Source: Psychroserpens luteus (lineage in GTDB: Bacteria > Bacteroidota > Bacteroidia > Flavobacteriales > Flavobacteriaceae). From it: DNA of 64,000 nt. The stretch spans positions 248,001 to 312,000 of the forward strand of contig NZ_JADILU010000006.1 of NCBI RefSeq assembly GCF_015319355.1, in the 5' to 3' direction. The position numbers and the translations under genes are program-made. The notes beneath the pieces are model-generated. The model was not told the origin of the DNA. It was given only the letters and a program-made list of their open reading frames with translations, and did not search any database. Positions within the stretch are counted from its first letter, which is position 1, and every line of letters starts with the position of its first letter. Below, in pieces: positions 17,770-28,960 of the stretch.

Positions 17770-20274
17770 ATGAAACACAATTATCATATACATGGAATGA
17801 CTTGCAACGGTTGTCGCGGTCACGTAGAAGAAACACTTTCAAAAGTAAAAGATGTTTCAAAAGCTACTGTTGATTTAGAAAAAGCAGAAGCAATAATCGA
17901 AATGGTATCACATATCCCCTTAGAAACCTTTCAGGAGGCTTTAAAAAATGATGGTGGTCGATACAGCATACATAATTTAGGAGACCATAATTATGCCAAG
18001 GAACATAGTACCACTTCCGCGGAAATAAAAAAAAGCAAAGGAACAGGAACATTTTACTGCCCAATGCATTGCGAAGGTGAAAAAACCTATGATAAAGCTG
18101 GTGATTGTCCTATATGCGGAATGGATTTAGTCGAAGAACAAAACCTATCAAATACCAAAGCAGATCAATGGACGTGCCCAATGCATCCTGAAGTTATTAA
18201 AGACGAACCTGGAGCGTGTCCCATTTGCGGAATGGATTTAGTGCCATTGGAAGCAGATGCTTCAGCAGAAGATAAAATCTATAATAAACTATTAAAAAAG
18301 TTTTGGATTGCAGTCGCTTTTACTGTGCCCATATTTTTAATAGCCATGTCAGAAATGTTAAACAATAATCCATTATATACCATTTTAGAGCAAAAAACAT
18401 GGAATTGGATTCAGTTTGTATTATCTATTCCTGTTGTGTTTTATGCCACATGGATGTTTTTTACACGTGCTTGGACTTCAATAAAAACAAGAAATTTTAA
18501 CATGTTTACGCTTATCGGAATAGGTTCTGGTATTGCTTGGTTATTTAGTGTATTCGCTATGTTATTTCCAGACGTATTTCCTATAGATTTTAAAACCGCA
18601 GATGGCAATGTTTTTGTGTATTTTGAAGCTGCAACAGTGATTCTAACCTTAGTATTATTAGGACAACTATTAGAAGCTAAAGCGCATAGTCAAACTAGTG
18701 GTGCAATAAAGGAATTGCTGAAATTAGTACCAGCAACCGCAACATTGGTAACAGAAGGCGAAGACAAAGTTATTGCAATTGATAAAATTGAACGAGGCAA
18801 TTTATTACGTGTAAAACCTGGAGAAAAAATACCTGTAGATGGTAGTATTGTTGAAGGACAGAGTAGTATTGACGAATCTATGATTACCGGAGAACCTATT
18901 CCTGTAGATAAAGTGGTAGCCGATAAAGTAACCTCAGGAACGATAAATGGCACAAAGTCGTTTGTGATGAAAGCTGAAAAAGTAGGTTCAGAAACTTTGC
19001 TTTCTCAAATTATTCATATGGTTAATAATGCAAGTCGCTCTAAAGCACCAATTCAAAAACTTGCAGATAGAATTGCCAAATATTTTGTTCCTACCGTATT
19101 ACTAGTTTCTATAATTACCTTTATTCTTTGGGCAGTCTTTGGGCCAGAACCAGCGTATGTATTTGCATTTGTAAATGCCATTGCTGTATTAATTATTGCT
19201 TGTCCTTGTGCATTAGGATTAGCAACACCAATGTCTGTTATGGTTGGTGTTGGTAGAGGTGCACAATCTGGTGTGTTGATTAAAAACGCAGAAGCTTTAG
19301 AGAAAATGAATAAAGTAGATGTGCTTATTGTAGATAAAACAGGAACGATTACAGAAGGAAAACCATCTGTTGAAAAAGTGATTGCTGTTACTAAAATTGA
19401 ACAAGAGCTACTACTCGGCTACATTGCTTCTTTAAATCAATATAGCGAGCACCCTTTAGCAGAAGCTATAGTAAATTATGGCAAATTAAAAAAGGTGCCC
19501 ATTACTAAAGTAAACGATTTTGAAGCAGTAGCAGGAAAAGGCGTTATTGGTGCCATTGATGCTAAAAAAGTGGCCTTAGGTAATGCTAAATTATTAGAGC
19601 AATTCTCTATTTCTATTTCAGAAAATTTAGCCAATGAAGTAATTGCAGAGCAAGAACAAGGAAAAACAGTGTCTTACATAACTGTAGAAAATGAAGCTGT
19701 AGGTTACGTGACCATTTTTGATGCCATTAAAAAAACAAGTCAAGAGGCTATAAAACAACTTCAGGACAATGGTATTGAGGTAATTATGCTTACTGGTGAC
19801 AATAAAAACACAGCCAAAGCAGTCGCAGAACAATTAAAACTAAAACATTATAAAGCAGAATGTCTTCCAGAGGATAAACTAAACGAAATAAAAAAATTGC
19901 AGCAGCAAGGGAAAATAGTTGCTATGGCTGGAGATGGTATTAATGATGCACCAGCTTTAGCACAGTCGGAAGTTGGTATTGCAATGGGAACAGGAACCGA
20001 TGTTGCTATTGAAAGTGCTACAATTACTTTAGTTAAAGGAGATTTACAAGGCATTCTAAAAGCTAAAAATTTAAGTCATGGTGTGGTTAAAAACATACAA
20101 CAAAACTTGTTTTTTGCATTTGTTTATAATGTTATCGGTGTACCAATTGCAGCAGGAATATTATATCCATTTTTTGGGTTGTTATTATCTCCAATGATTG
20201 CAGCATTAGCAATGAGTTTTAGTTCAGTATCAGTAATAGCCAATGCGTTACGTTTAAGAAATATTAAAATTTAA
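17770..20274 (+). CDS. copA: Copper-type P1B ATPase with HMA and two heavy-metal-binding Cys/Met motifs
   Basis: An ATP-driven metal exporter of 834 residues in the inner membrane. In order: an HMA domain with GMTCNGC (residues 1-70); two short heavy-metal-binding domains with the CPMH...CPICGMDL pattern (near 97-122 and 135-160); eight helices; the TGEP actuator loop (GEPIPVDK); the [10 protein letters not shown] metal-translocation motif (near 478); the phosphorylation site DKTGTIT (near 520); SEHPLAEAI; and [14 protein letters not shown] with this architecture indicates Cu(I)/Ag(I). It is embedded in the copper operon between the haem protein and the DUF305 gene. Confidence 0.96.
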   Translation: MKHNYHIHGMTCNGCRGHVEETLSKVKDVSKATVDLEKAEAIIEMVSHIPLETFQEALKNDGGRYSIHNLGDHNYAKEHSTTSAEIKKSKGTGTFYCPMHCEGEKTYDKAGDCPICGMDLVEEQNLSNTKADQWTCPMHPEVIKDEPGACPICGMDLVPLEADASAEDKIYNKLLKKFWIAVAFTVPIFLIAMSEMLNNNPLYTILEQKTWNWIQFVLSIPVVFYATWMFFTRAWTSIKTRNFNMFTLIGIGSGIAWLFSVFAMLFPDVFPIDFKTADGNVFVYFEAATVILTLVLLGQLLEAKAHSQTSGAIKELLKLVPATATLVTEGEDKVIAIDKIERGNLLRVKPGEKIPVDGSIVEGQSSIDESMITGEPIPVDKVVADKVTSGTINGTKSFVMKAEKVGSETLLSQIIHMVNNASRSKAPIQKLADRIAKYFVPTVLLVSIITFILWAVFGPEPAYVFAFVNAIAVLIIACPCALGLATPMSVMVGVGRGAQSGVLIKNAEALEKMNKVDVLIVDKTGTITEGKPSVEKVIAVTKIEQELLLGYIASLNQYSEHPLAEAIVNYGKLKKVPITKVNDFEAVAGKGVIGAIDAKKVALGNAKLLEQFSISISENLANEVIAEQEQGKTVSYITVENEAVGYVTIFDAIKKTSQEAIKQLQDNGIEVIMLTGDNKNTAKAVAEQLKLKHYKAECLPEDKLNEIKKLQQQGKIVAMAGDGINDAPALAQSEVGIAMGTGTDVAIESATITLVKGDLQGILKAKNLSHGVVKNIQQNLFFAFVYNVIGVPIAAGILYPFFGLLLSPMIAALAMSFSSVSVIANALRLRNIKI

Positions 20275-20292
20275 CTATTAAGTCAAATAATT

Positions 20293-20775
20293 ATGGAAAA
20301 TTCAAAACAACACACAAACAAAGGGAATTACAAAACATTTTTTTTAATGTTAGTATTATCATTTGTAGCCATGTATATCACAATGTACTTAAATACCTAT
20401 GCTATTGATCATGTCTATTTTAGCTTAACACGTTTTTACATGGTATGCTTAGGAATTTCAACAATGGCGGTTATTATGCTATTATTTATGTTGAAAATGT
20501 ATAAAAATAAAAAAAAGAACATCGCGATTTTAATTGGAAGCTTAACGCTTTTTATTGCCTCATTAAGTTTAGTTAGAGCTCAAGCACCAATAGTTGGAGA
20601 TGTACTTTGGTTAAAAGGTATGATTCCTCATCACTCAATAGCCATTTTAACTAGTGAGCGTGCAGATATTCAAGATCCAGAAGTGAAAAAATTGGCTAAT
20701 GATATTATTAAAGCACAACGAAAGGAAATAGAAGATATGAAAGCAATGATAAAACGTTTAGAAAATGAAAGATAA
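20293..20775 (+). CDS. DUF305 domain membrane protein
   Basis: A 160-residue protein with three N-terminal hydrophobic segments (about residues 15-35, 44-66, 74-92) and a C-terminal four-helix-type DUF305 domain starting LWLKGMIPHHSIAILTSERA and ending RKEIEDMKAMIKRLE. The MIPHHxxAI signature with acidic and His residues is characteristic. DUF305 proteins are often found in copper operons, but their chemistry is not settled. The end overlaps the CusB-like gene by 11 bases, so they are translated together. Confidence 0.9.
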   Translation: MENSKQHTNKGNYKTFFLMLVLSFVAMYITMYLNTYAIDHVYFSLTRFYMVCLGISTMAVIMLLFMLKMYKNKKKNIAILIGSLTLFIASLSLVRAQAPIVGDVLWLKGMIPHHSIAILTSERADIQDPEVKKLANDIIKAQRKEIEDMKAMIKRLENER

Positions 20776-22549
20776 TAAAGTAGTTATATACATTAGTTTA
20801 CTAGCCATAGGTCTTTTATTGGGTTGGTTTATTTTTGGTGGATCATCAAATACAGAAACTGAACACAATCATAAAGAGGTTGCTGAGACTAACCAAATGT
20901 GGACATGCTCCATGCATCCTCAAATTATGCAACCAGAACCTGGCGATTGCCCAATATGTGGAATGGATTTAATTCCAGCAGAAAGCAGTGCCGAAGGTTT
21001 ATTAGCAGATCAGTTTAAACTTACTGAAAATGCTATGGCTTTGGCTAACATACAAACATCCATTGTAGGCGATAACACTTCTAATATGGATACAGGTTTC
21101 GTTTTATCTGGAAAAATTACAGAAAATGAAAATGAAACAGCTACAATGCCAGCACATTTTAATGGAAGAATAGAAAAACTATACATAAAATCGTTAGGAG
21201 AACAAGTTAAAAACGGACAAGCTTTTGCAAAAATATATTCTCCAGAACTTATTGCTGCACAGCAAGAGTTAATTACTGCATATAAACTAAAAGCATCTCA
21301 GCCAAAATTATATAATGCGGTTAAAAATAAGTTTAAAAACTGGAGGATTCATGGCTCTCAATTAGATGAGGTGGAACAAACAGGACAAGTAAAAACAAGT
21401 TTTACTATATACTCTCATGTATCTGGTGTAGTTACAGAAATTGCTGTAAATGAAGGCTCTCATATCATGGATGGCAAGCCGATTTTTAAAGTTTCAAATT
21501 TAAAAACAGTTTGGGCAAACTTTGATGTCTATGAAAATCAAATCAGCCAATTTAAAAAAGGTCAAGACGTAATAGTGACTACTAATGCCTATGCTGATAA
21601 AGAGTTTAAAGCTAAAGTAGAATTTATAGATCCCATTTTAGATACTAAAACAAGAACCGTAAAATTAAGAGTTGTACTGAGTAATAAAGATGGTTTATTT
21701 AAACCAGGAATGTTTGTTGAAGGAAAAATAAAAGGAAGTCCTTCTTCGAGTAAAGAAGAAGTTTTATCTATACCAACAACTGCTGTTTTATGGACGGGAA
21801 AACGCTCTGTAGTCTATATTAAGTCGAATCCAAATGAACCTGTTTTTGAAATGCGTGAAATTACTTTAGGCAATCAAATTGGTGATAATTATCAAGTTTT
21901 AGAAGGTTTAAACAGTGGTGATGAAGTGGTAACCAACGGAACATTTACAGTAGATGCTGCTGCACAATTACAAGGCAAAAAATCTATGATGAATAGGGAA
22001 GGTGGTAAAGTTATGACTGGACATGAAGGACATCTTGGGATGGAAACAACTGCTTCAGTAAATAATGAAAAGCTTTCCAATAAAAATGAAAGAATAAAAG
22101 TCTCAAAAGATTTTCAGAATCAATTAAAAGTAGTCTTTAATGATTATATAAAATTGAAAGACGCTTTAGTTAAAGATGATCTAAACAACGTTATAGTAGA
22201 ATCAAAACAAGTATTGACTGATTTATCTAAAATAGACATGAAACTATTAACAGATAAAGAAGCACATATGCATTGGATGTCCATTGAAAAAGAAATAAGA
22301 ACAGTAGCTACTTCAATTTCAAATACATCTAAAATTGAAGAACAAAGGAGTTATTTTAAAAACCTTTCTTCTCATTTAACAAATGCAATTGAAGTATTTG
22401 GAATAAACGAAAAAGTGTATCATCAATTTTGTCCAATGGGAGATAACAACAAAGGCGCTTATTGGTTAAGTAAAAAAGAAAAAGTAATCAATCCATATTT
22501 TGGTGGTGCAATGCTAAGTTGTGGCGAAGTAAAACAAGTAATCGAATAA
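20765..22549 (+). CDS. cusB: CusB-type RND periplasmic adaptor with metal-binding domain and C-terminal DUF3347
   Basis: Membrane-fusion protein linking CusA to the outer-membrane channel, 594 residues. N-terminal anchor (VIYISLLAIGLLLGWFIF), a heavy-metal-binding motif WTCSMHPQIMQPEPGDCPIC followed by GMDL (residues 46-70), then the barrel-sandwich/lipoyl and beta-barrel regions (HFNGRIEKLYIKSLGEQVKNGQ; SHVSGVVTEIAVNEG; DPILDTKTRTVKLRV). From about residue 445 a DUF3347 domain closes the protein (YHQFCPMGDNNKGAYWL). The N-terminal CPICGMDL motif equals the two in the P-type ATPase. The adaptor gene is separated from its pump gene by seven kilobases of the same operon. Confidence 0.95.
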   Translation: MKDNKVVIYISLLAIGLLLGWFIFGGSSNTETEHNHKEVAETNQMWTCSMHPQIMQPEPGDCPICGMDLIPAESSAEGLLADQFKLTENAMALANIQTSIVGDNTSNMDTGFVLSGKITENENETATMPAHFNGRIEKLYIKSLGEQVKNGQAFAKIYSPELIAAQQELITAYKLKASQPKLYNAVKNKFKNWRIHGSQLDEVEQTGQVKTSFTIYSHVSGVVTEIAVNEGSHIMDGKPIFKVSNLKTVWANFDVYENQISQFKKGQDVIVTTNAYADKEFKAKVEFIDPILDTKTRTVKLRVVLSNKDGLFKPGMFVEGKIKGSPSSSKEEVLSIPTTAVLWTGKRSVVYIKSNPNEPVFEMREITLGNQIGDNYQVLEGLNSGDEVVTNGTFTVDAAAQLQGKKSMMNREGGKVMTGHEGHLGMETTASVNNEKLSNKNERIKVSKDFQNQLKVVFNDYIKLKDALVKDDLNNVIVESKQVLTDLSKIDMKLLTDKEAHMHWMSIEKEIRTVATSISNTSKIEEQRSYFKNLSSHLTNAIEVFGINEKVYHQFCPMGDNNKGAYWLSKKEKVINPYFGGAMLSCGEVKQVIE

Positions 22550-22571
22550 TTAATAATTTAAATTTAATACA

Positions 22572-23024
22572 ATGAATTTTTTAAAGAAAAATAACGAACA
22601 GAAAATGATTAAGATGAACAACGTGAGTAAAAAAGTAATTTTTAGTGCAGCTGTAATTATGGCTATTGGTTTAACAAGTTGTAAAAACGGAGCTAAACAA
22701 GAAAACGAAACAACAACCGAAGTATCTAAAGAAATGGCTAACGCAGATATTTCTTTTGGAGTAAGAGGAAATTGCGGTATGTGTAAAAACACAATTGAGA
22801 AAGCAGCAAATGCTGTTGATGGTGTTGATAAAGCAACTTGGGATGTAGATAAAAAGAAAATTGATGTATCTTTTAATGATACTAAAACAGATGCTATGGC
22901 TATTCATAATGCAGTTGCATCATCGGGTTATGATACCGAAAAAGTTTCTGGTGATTTAGAAGCTTATGATGGTTTACCAGGATGTTGTAAATATGATCAT
23001 GAAATGGTAATGAATAAAGAATAA
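22572..23024 (+). CDS. HMA-domain lipoprotein, periplasmic metal carrier
   Basis: A predicted lipoprotein with a ferredoxin-like HMA fold. After a hydrophobic stretch the lipobox AIGLTSC is visible. The metal loop reads RGNCGMCKNTIEKAA, followed by ATWDVDKKKIDVSF, SSGYDTEKV and a C-terminal LPGCCKYDHEM with a second Cys pair. This CxMC plus CC layout is shared with the protein at 26794. ATG at 22605 or 22614 would give a more typical lipoprotein start than 22572. It lies 22 bases after the adaptor gene and closes the first metal operon. Confidence 0.88.
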   Translation: MNFLKKNNEQKMIKMNNVSKKVIFSAAVIMAIGLTSCKNGAKQENETTTEVSKEMANADISFGVRGNCGMCKNTIEKAANAVDGVDKATWDVDKKKIDVSFNDTKTDAMAIHNAVASSGYDTEKVSGDLEAYDGLPGCCKYDHEMVMNKE

Positions 23025-23039
23025 GAATGTATTATGCTG

Positions 23040-23215
23040 AAATTATATTACAAGTATAATTCACCTATTTTATCTTGTTTATATTTTTTCTGTATTTCGT
23101 TAAGAATCCAAAGATGGAAGGCTAAAATTTGTTTTTCAACTTTGGATGATTTTTGATGTAACCTTGTTACAGATTTTTTTAGCACAAGCATTTTTTTCAT
23201 TATAAACTTAAACTG
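23040..23215 (+). pseudogene. Decayed 3' fragment of the XrtF-associated protein gene
   Basis: This non-coding stretch aligns by eye with the last third of the gene at 8297-8725. Shared blocks include CTGTATTTCGT versus TTGTATTTCGT, ATTTGTTTTTCAACTTTGGA versus ATTTGTTTTTTAACTTTAGA, GATTTTTGATGTAACC versus GATTTTTGATTCAACC, and GCATTTTTTT with ATAAACTTAAACTG. Indels and substitutions break the frame. It precedes the second HYC gene exactly as the intact copy precedes the first, so it looks like a remnant of a duplicated segment. Confidence 0.75.
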
Positions 23216-23256
23216 TAATTTTATTAGAGCTAATTTCTTTTTTTTAACTTTGCAAC
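23211..23256 (+). promoter_or_regulatory. Promoter region of second HYC-type gene
   Basis: AACTGTAATTTTATTAGAGC, then TAATTTC, a T-run and the -7 box TAACTTTG (23245-23252) repeat the arrangement before the first HYC gene. The box ends four bases before the ATG, so transcription would start at or next to the start codon, implying a leaderless mRNA. Confidence 0.7.
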
Positions 23257-23667
23257 ATGTTAAAACAAGTTTTACATAAACTATTTTCTATCGCAATGGC
23301 GCTTTTGCTTTTGCTGTCAACAGCCTCTTTTACTGTTGTGAAAAGTTTTTGTGGAGACGTTTTAATTGATACAGCTGTGTTTCAAAAAGCAGAAAGTTGC
23401 GGTATGGATATGGTAATACATACAGAAACAACAATAACAAAAGGATGTTGTAAAGAAGAGATTGAAGTTGTTAAAGGTCAAGAGGATTTAAACTTGAATA
23501 CTCATAAGTCTATTGATTTTAATCAAAAACTTGTTCTAACCTCTTTTGTTTACACATACTTGTCTCTTTTTGAGAGTTTACCAAAACAAATTATTTCTCA
23601 TAAAAATTATTCTCCTCCCAATTTGATTGCAGACATACAAGTTCTCGATCAAGTATTCCTTATTTGA
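23257..23667 (+). CDS. HYC_CC_PP-like protein, diverged second copy
   Basis: A 136-residue paralogue of the protein at 8789: similar N-terminal hydrophobic segment (MLKQVLHKLFSIAMALLLLL), CGDVLIDTAVFQKAESCGMDM, a GCCKEE pair, SFVYTYLSLFE and NYSPPNL. The His of the HYC motif is replaced (KSFCGD). Same probable exported location and likely metal-related role; function unknown. It begins a second transcription unit that continues with the HMA-MauE protein and the TonB receptor. Confidence 0.82.
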   Translation: MLKQVLHKLFSIAMALLLLLSTASFTVVKSFCGDVLIDTAVFQKAESCGMDMVIHTETTITKGCCKEEIEVVKGQEDLNLNTHKSIDFNQKLVLTSFVYTYLSLFESLPKQIISHKNYSPPNLIADIQVLDQVFLI

Positions 23668-23734
23668 TATTATTTATTTCTAAGATTCATTAGCGACCAA
23701 TTTTTGGTCTAAAGATTAATTTTTCATAAATAAA

Positions 23735-24466
23735 ATGACACACACATATATAGTTACAGGAATGACCTGTAATGGTTGTAAAGCTTCGGTAGAAAAAGTT
23801 TTAAATACTCTAGACCAAGTAAAAGATGTATCTATAAATTTAGAAACTCAGGAAGTTGAAATTTCAATGAAAAGTCATATTTCTACGGAAATTTTAAAAC
23901 AAGCATTACCGTCTAAATATTCACTTTCAGAAAAGAAAAACAAGAATGTCTTTGCTTCAGTTTCCGAAGAAAAAATAGGGCAGAAGAGTGAGTTAAGACA
24001 ATTATTTCCTCTCTTTCTTATTTTTGGATATATCTTATTGGGTACTCTTTTGATGAATTACAATTCTTTTAATATCGAAAATTTTATGCTCGATTTTATG
24101 GGATTATTCTACATTATCTTTAGTTTCTTCAAACTGTTAGACTTAAAAGGATTTCCAGAAAGTTTCAAAATGTATGATCCTCTAGCAAAGTTAGTACCTG
24201 CTTATGGTTGGGTTTACCCGTTTATAGAACTATCATTAGGTGTTCTATTTTTGATGCGTATTCAAATTCCATTGGCTTTAATTGCAACGTTAATTATTCT
24301 AGGAATCACAACCGTTGGAGTTACAAAAACACTTTTAAATAAAAAGTCAATTCAATGTGCTTGTTTGGGTACTGCATTAAAGTTGCCTATGACCAAAGCC
24401 ACATTTATCGAAAATAGTATTATGATTATAATGGCAATTATAATGCTTGTAAAAACCTACAATTAA
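23735..24466 (+). CDS. HMA domain fused to MauE/DoxX-like membrane domain
   Basis: A 243-residue protein: an N-terminal HMA domain with GMTCNGC (residues 1-65), a linker, and four hydrophobic helices (about 95-240) of the MauE/methylamine-utilisation type, with FPESFKMYDPLAKLVPAYGWVYPFIE and a final-loop CACLGTALKLPMTKAT. The CxC pair and HMA domain suggest transfer of a metal ion, or of redox equivalents, across the inner membrane. It ends one base before the TonB receptor gene, so both are co-transcribed. Confidence 0.9.
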   Translation: MTHTYIVTGMTCNGCKASVEKVLNTLDQVKDVSINLETQEVEISMKSHISTEILKQALPSKYSLSEKKNKNVFASVSEEKIGQKSELRQLFPLFLIFGYILLGTLLMNYNSFNIENFMLDFMGLFYIIFSFFKLLDLKGFPESFKMYDPLAKLVPAYGWVYPFIELSLGVLFLMRIQIPLALIATLIILGITTVGVTKTLLNKKSIQCACLGTALKLPMTKATFIENSIMIIMAIIMLVKTYN

Positions 24467-24467
24467 A

Positions 24468-26708
24468 ATGAAAAAAATAATATATATCATAATGATGATG
24501 CCATTATTTATGTTTTCTCAGGAGACCATAGAAGGCATTATTACAGAAAAAGTTGATGGAAACAAAATGTTTCCATTAGCAGGAGCTAATATATTTTGGC
24601 TAGACACATCAATAGGTGCTGTTACAGATATTGATGGGAAGTTCAGTATTCTTTATGAACCAAGTTATACAAAACTAGTCATAAGTTATGTTGGTTTTAA
24701 AACAGATACGATAACAATTACAAAGCCTAAATACATTAAACATTTGTTAGAAGCCACTGGAGATTTAGATCAAATAGTATTAACCGCAAGAAAGCGAGCT
24801 ACTTCAAGATCTTACATGAGTGTACAAAATATAATGACGATAAGTAGTGATGAACTTTTAAAAGCTGCGTGTTGTAATTTATCTGAAAGCTTTGAAACCA
24901 ATCCATCCATAGATGTTAATTTCTCTGATGCTGTCACAGGCACACGTCAAATTAAAATGTTAGGATTGACTAGTAAGTACATTTTAATTACTACAGAAAA
25001 CATACCCTCTATTAGAGGTGCATCTCAAGCTTACGGATTAAGTTTTATACCAGGAACTTGGGTAGAAAGTATCCAAATTACCAAAGGAGCAGGAAGTGTC
25101 GTTAATGGCTTTGAAAGTATCGCAGGACAAATCAACGCAGAGCTTCAAAAGCCCTCAAAAGATGATAAATTTTTCTTGAATCTATATGGAGCAAGCAGTC
25201 AGCGTTTAGAACTTAACACACATTTTAATACTAAGGTGAGTGATAAGTGGAGTACAGGTTTATACGTTCATGGTAATACCCATCAAGAAAAACATGATGT
25301 TAATGATGATGGATTTTTAGATATGCCATTGTACAACCAAATCAATGTGATGAATCGTTGGCAGTACACTAACCCAGAAAAAGGATTTGTAAGTTTTATA
25401 AACGTACGTTATCTTAATGACGCAAAACAATCTGGTCAACTTGATTTTAATCCAGATACAGACCGTTTAACCACCAATGCTTGGGGAAGTGAAATTGATA
25501 CAGAGCGTTTTGAAGTCTCAGCAAAGCTAGGTTATGTTAATCCTGAGATTCCTTGGCAAAGTATGGGTGTTCAATTTGCATTTAGCAGTCATAATCAAGA
25601 ATCTTATTTTGGTTTAAATCAATATAATATTAATCATAATAGTATATATTCTAATGTGATTTATAACTCGATTATTAGTGATTCTAGACATAAAATTAAA
25701 ACGGGTTTAGGCTTCACATACGACCATTATGATGAGTTTGCTCTTGGGAATGATTTTGAGCGTAGCGAGCGTTCTGCAGGTGCTTTTTTTGAATATGCTT
25801 ATGATGATTTAGATAAGTTAACTATAACTGCAGGCTTGCGCTTTGATACGCACAATTTATTAGGTGAGTTTGTGACGCCACGTTTGCATGCACGATACAC
25901 ACCTTGGGATAAATCAGCATTTCGCGCGTCAATAGGTAGAGGAAAACGAAGTGCTAATATTTTTGCTGAAAATCAAAACATCTTTGCAACATCAAGATCA
26001 ATTAATATTCTAAATACAAGCGGAAACATCTATGGTTTAGATCCAGAAATTGCATGGAATTATGGAGTATCATATCTTCAAGGTTTTAATCTCTTCGGAA
26101 GAAAAGCAGACGTGACTTTTGATTTCTATAGAACCGATTTTGAAAATCAAGTCGTTATTGATTGGGAAAATCCGCAGGAAGTAAATTTTTATAATCTCGA
26201 AGGTGATAGTTATGCTAATAGTTTTCAAGTAGAATTGAATTACAACGTGTTTGAGCGTTTTGATTTTAGAACAGCTTATAAATATTATGACGTGCAAACT
26301 ACTTATGCTTCTGGGAAAGTAGCAAAACCACTAATTCCTAAGCATCGATTTTTTGCAAATGCATCTTATGAAACTGGAATTAAAGAAGGACAGACATCAC
26401 ATTGGAAATTTGATGTCACTTACAATTGGTTGAGTGAACAACGTTTTTCATCAACATTGTCCAACCCAATAGAATATAGATTACCAGAAAAATCACCAAC
26501 TGTAGGAACCTTGAACGTTCAAGTTACTAAAGTGTTTTCTCCAAAATTTGAAGTATATTTAGGTGGTGAAAATGTTACAAACGTGAGACAAAACAATCCT
26601 ATTTTGGGTGCAGATGATCCTTTTGGTTCAAATTTTGATACTACCTTTGTGTATGGTCCAATTTTTGGAAGTATGTATTATGCAGGATTACGATTTAAAA
26701 TAAAATAA
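24468..26708 (+). CDS. TonB-dependent receptor with carboxypeptidase-like N-terminal domain, metal-locus type
   Basis: A 746-residue outer-membrane transporter: signal peptide (IIYIIMMMPLFMFSQ), a CarboxypepD_reg-like domain (TIEGIITEKVDG to SYVGFKTDTI), a plug domain and a 22-strand barrel ending in MYYAGLRFKIK. The plug contains an uncommon double Cys (LKAACCNLSESFETNPSIDV), which together with the copper genes suggests a metal or metallophore substrate; that is inference. It follows the HMA-MauE gene by one base and is followed by a palindromic repeat and another HMA protein. Confidence 0.92.
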   Translation: MKKIIYIIMMMPLFMFSQETIEGIITEKVDGNKMFPLAGANIFWLDTSIGAVTDIDGKFSILYEPSYTKLVISYVGFKTDTITITKPKYIKHLLEATGDLDQIVLTARKRATSRSYMSVQNIMTISSDELLKAACCNLSESFETNPSIDVNFSDAVTGTRQIKMLGLTSKYILITTENIPSIRGASQAYGLSFIPGTWVESIQITKGAGSVVNGFESIAGQINAELQKPSKDDKFFLNLYGASSQRLELNTHFNTKVSDKWSTGLYVHGNTHQEKHDVNDDGFLDMPLYNQINVMNRWQYTNPEKGFVSFINVRYLNDAKQSGQLDFNPDTDRLTTNAWGSEIDTERFEVSAKLGYVNPEIPWQSMGVQFAFSSHNQESYFGLNQYNINHNSIYSNVIYNSIISDSRHKIKTGLGFTYDHYDEFALGNDFERSERSAGAFFEYAYDDLDKLTITAGLRFDTHNLLGEFVTPRLHARYTPWDKSAFRASIGRGKRSANIFAENQNIFATSRSINILNTSGNIYGLDPEIAWNYGVSYLQGFNLFGRKADVTFDFYRTDFENQVVIDWENPQEVNFYNLEGDSYANSFQVELNYNVFERFDFRTAYKYYDVQTTYASGKVAKPLIPKHRFFANASYETGIKEGQTSHWKFDVTYNWLSEQRFSSTLSNPIEYRLPEKSPTVGTLNVQVTKVFSPKFEVYLGGENVTNVRQNNPILGADDPFGSNFDTTFVYGPIFGSMYYAGLRFKIK

Positions 26709-26718
26709 AGATTAACGC

Positions 26719-26780
26719 TCTGTCACTTCGAGCGTAGTCGAGAAGCTTTTTTAGGTCTCGACTACGCTCGACCAGACAGA
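26719..26780. repeat. Palindromic repeat after the TonB receptor
   Basis: Arms tcgagcgtagtcgaga (26728-26743) and tctcgactacgctcga (26756-26771) are perfect 16-base complements around a 12-base loop. A further tctgtc/gacaga pair lies outside a short mismatch. The sequence type (CACTTCGAGCGTAGTCGAG) is a dispersed repeat familiar from flavobacterial genomes. It could also slow transcription between the receptor and the HMA gene. Confidence 0.85.
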
Positions 26781-26793
26781 AAAAAAACAAATT

Positions 26794-27147
26794 ATGAAAA
26801 AAATAGTTACAGTACTAGTGTTATTAATAACCACAATAACTTTCGCTCAAAACAAAAACGAAAGAGCTTCAATGGAAGTTGATGGTGTTTGTTTAATGTG
26901 TAAAGAGCGCATTGAAAAAGCTGCCATAAGAACTAAAGGAGTGAAATCTGCAATATGGAATGTAGATACTCACGAGCTCAAATTAATTTATGATGCACGC
27001 AAAACAAATTTAGATTCAATTAGTAAAAAAATAGCATCTGTTGGTCATGATACAAAAAAAATAAAAGCTACAGATGAAGAATATGCAACTGTTCATCCAT
27101 GTTGTATGTATCGAGATGATGAAGTAGTTGATGATCATAAAAATTAA
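26794..27147 (+). CDS. Periplasmic HMA-domain protein
   Basis: A 117-residue secreted protein: signal peptide (IVTVLVLLITTITFAQ), an HMA fold with GVCLMCKERIEKAA, AIWNVDTHELKLIYD and SVGHDTKKIKA, and a C-terminal HPCCMYRDDE. It parallels the lipoprotein at 22572 (CxMC loop plus terminal CC) but lacks a lipobox, so it should be soluble in the periplasm. It probably shuttles Cu between receptor, pump and oxidase. Last gene of the metal locus, ended by the hairpin at 27165-27198. Confidence 0.88.
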   Translation: MKKIVTVLVLLITTITFAQNKNERASMEVDGVCLMCKERIEKAAIRTKGVKSAIWNVDTHELKLIYDARKTNLDSISKKIASVGHDTKKIKATDEEYATVHPCCMYRDDEVVDDHKN

Positions 27148-27164
27148 AACACTTTAGAACATAA

Positions 27165-27198
27165 AAAAGAGCCTTTGATAATTATCAAAGGCTCTTTT
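27165..27198. terminator. Bidirectional intrinsic terminator between HMA gene and groL
   Basis: A perfect 16-base stem (aaaagagcctttgata / tatcaaaggctctttt) with a 2-base loop. The A-run on the left and T-run on the right let it act for both the plus-strand HMA gene and the minus-strand groL. Confidence 0.9.
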
Positions 27199-27247
27199 CA
27201 TATAGTTTAAACACATGAGTGAATAAATCATCTGTGGCGATTCGCCA

Positions 27248-28922
<1,675 letters not shown>

Positions 28923-28960
28923 TATTTTGTTTATAGTTAATTTTAATTGGATTTCAAATC

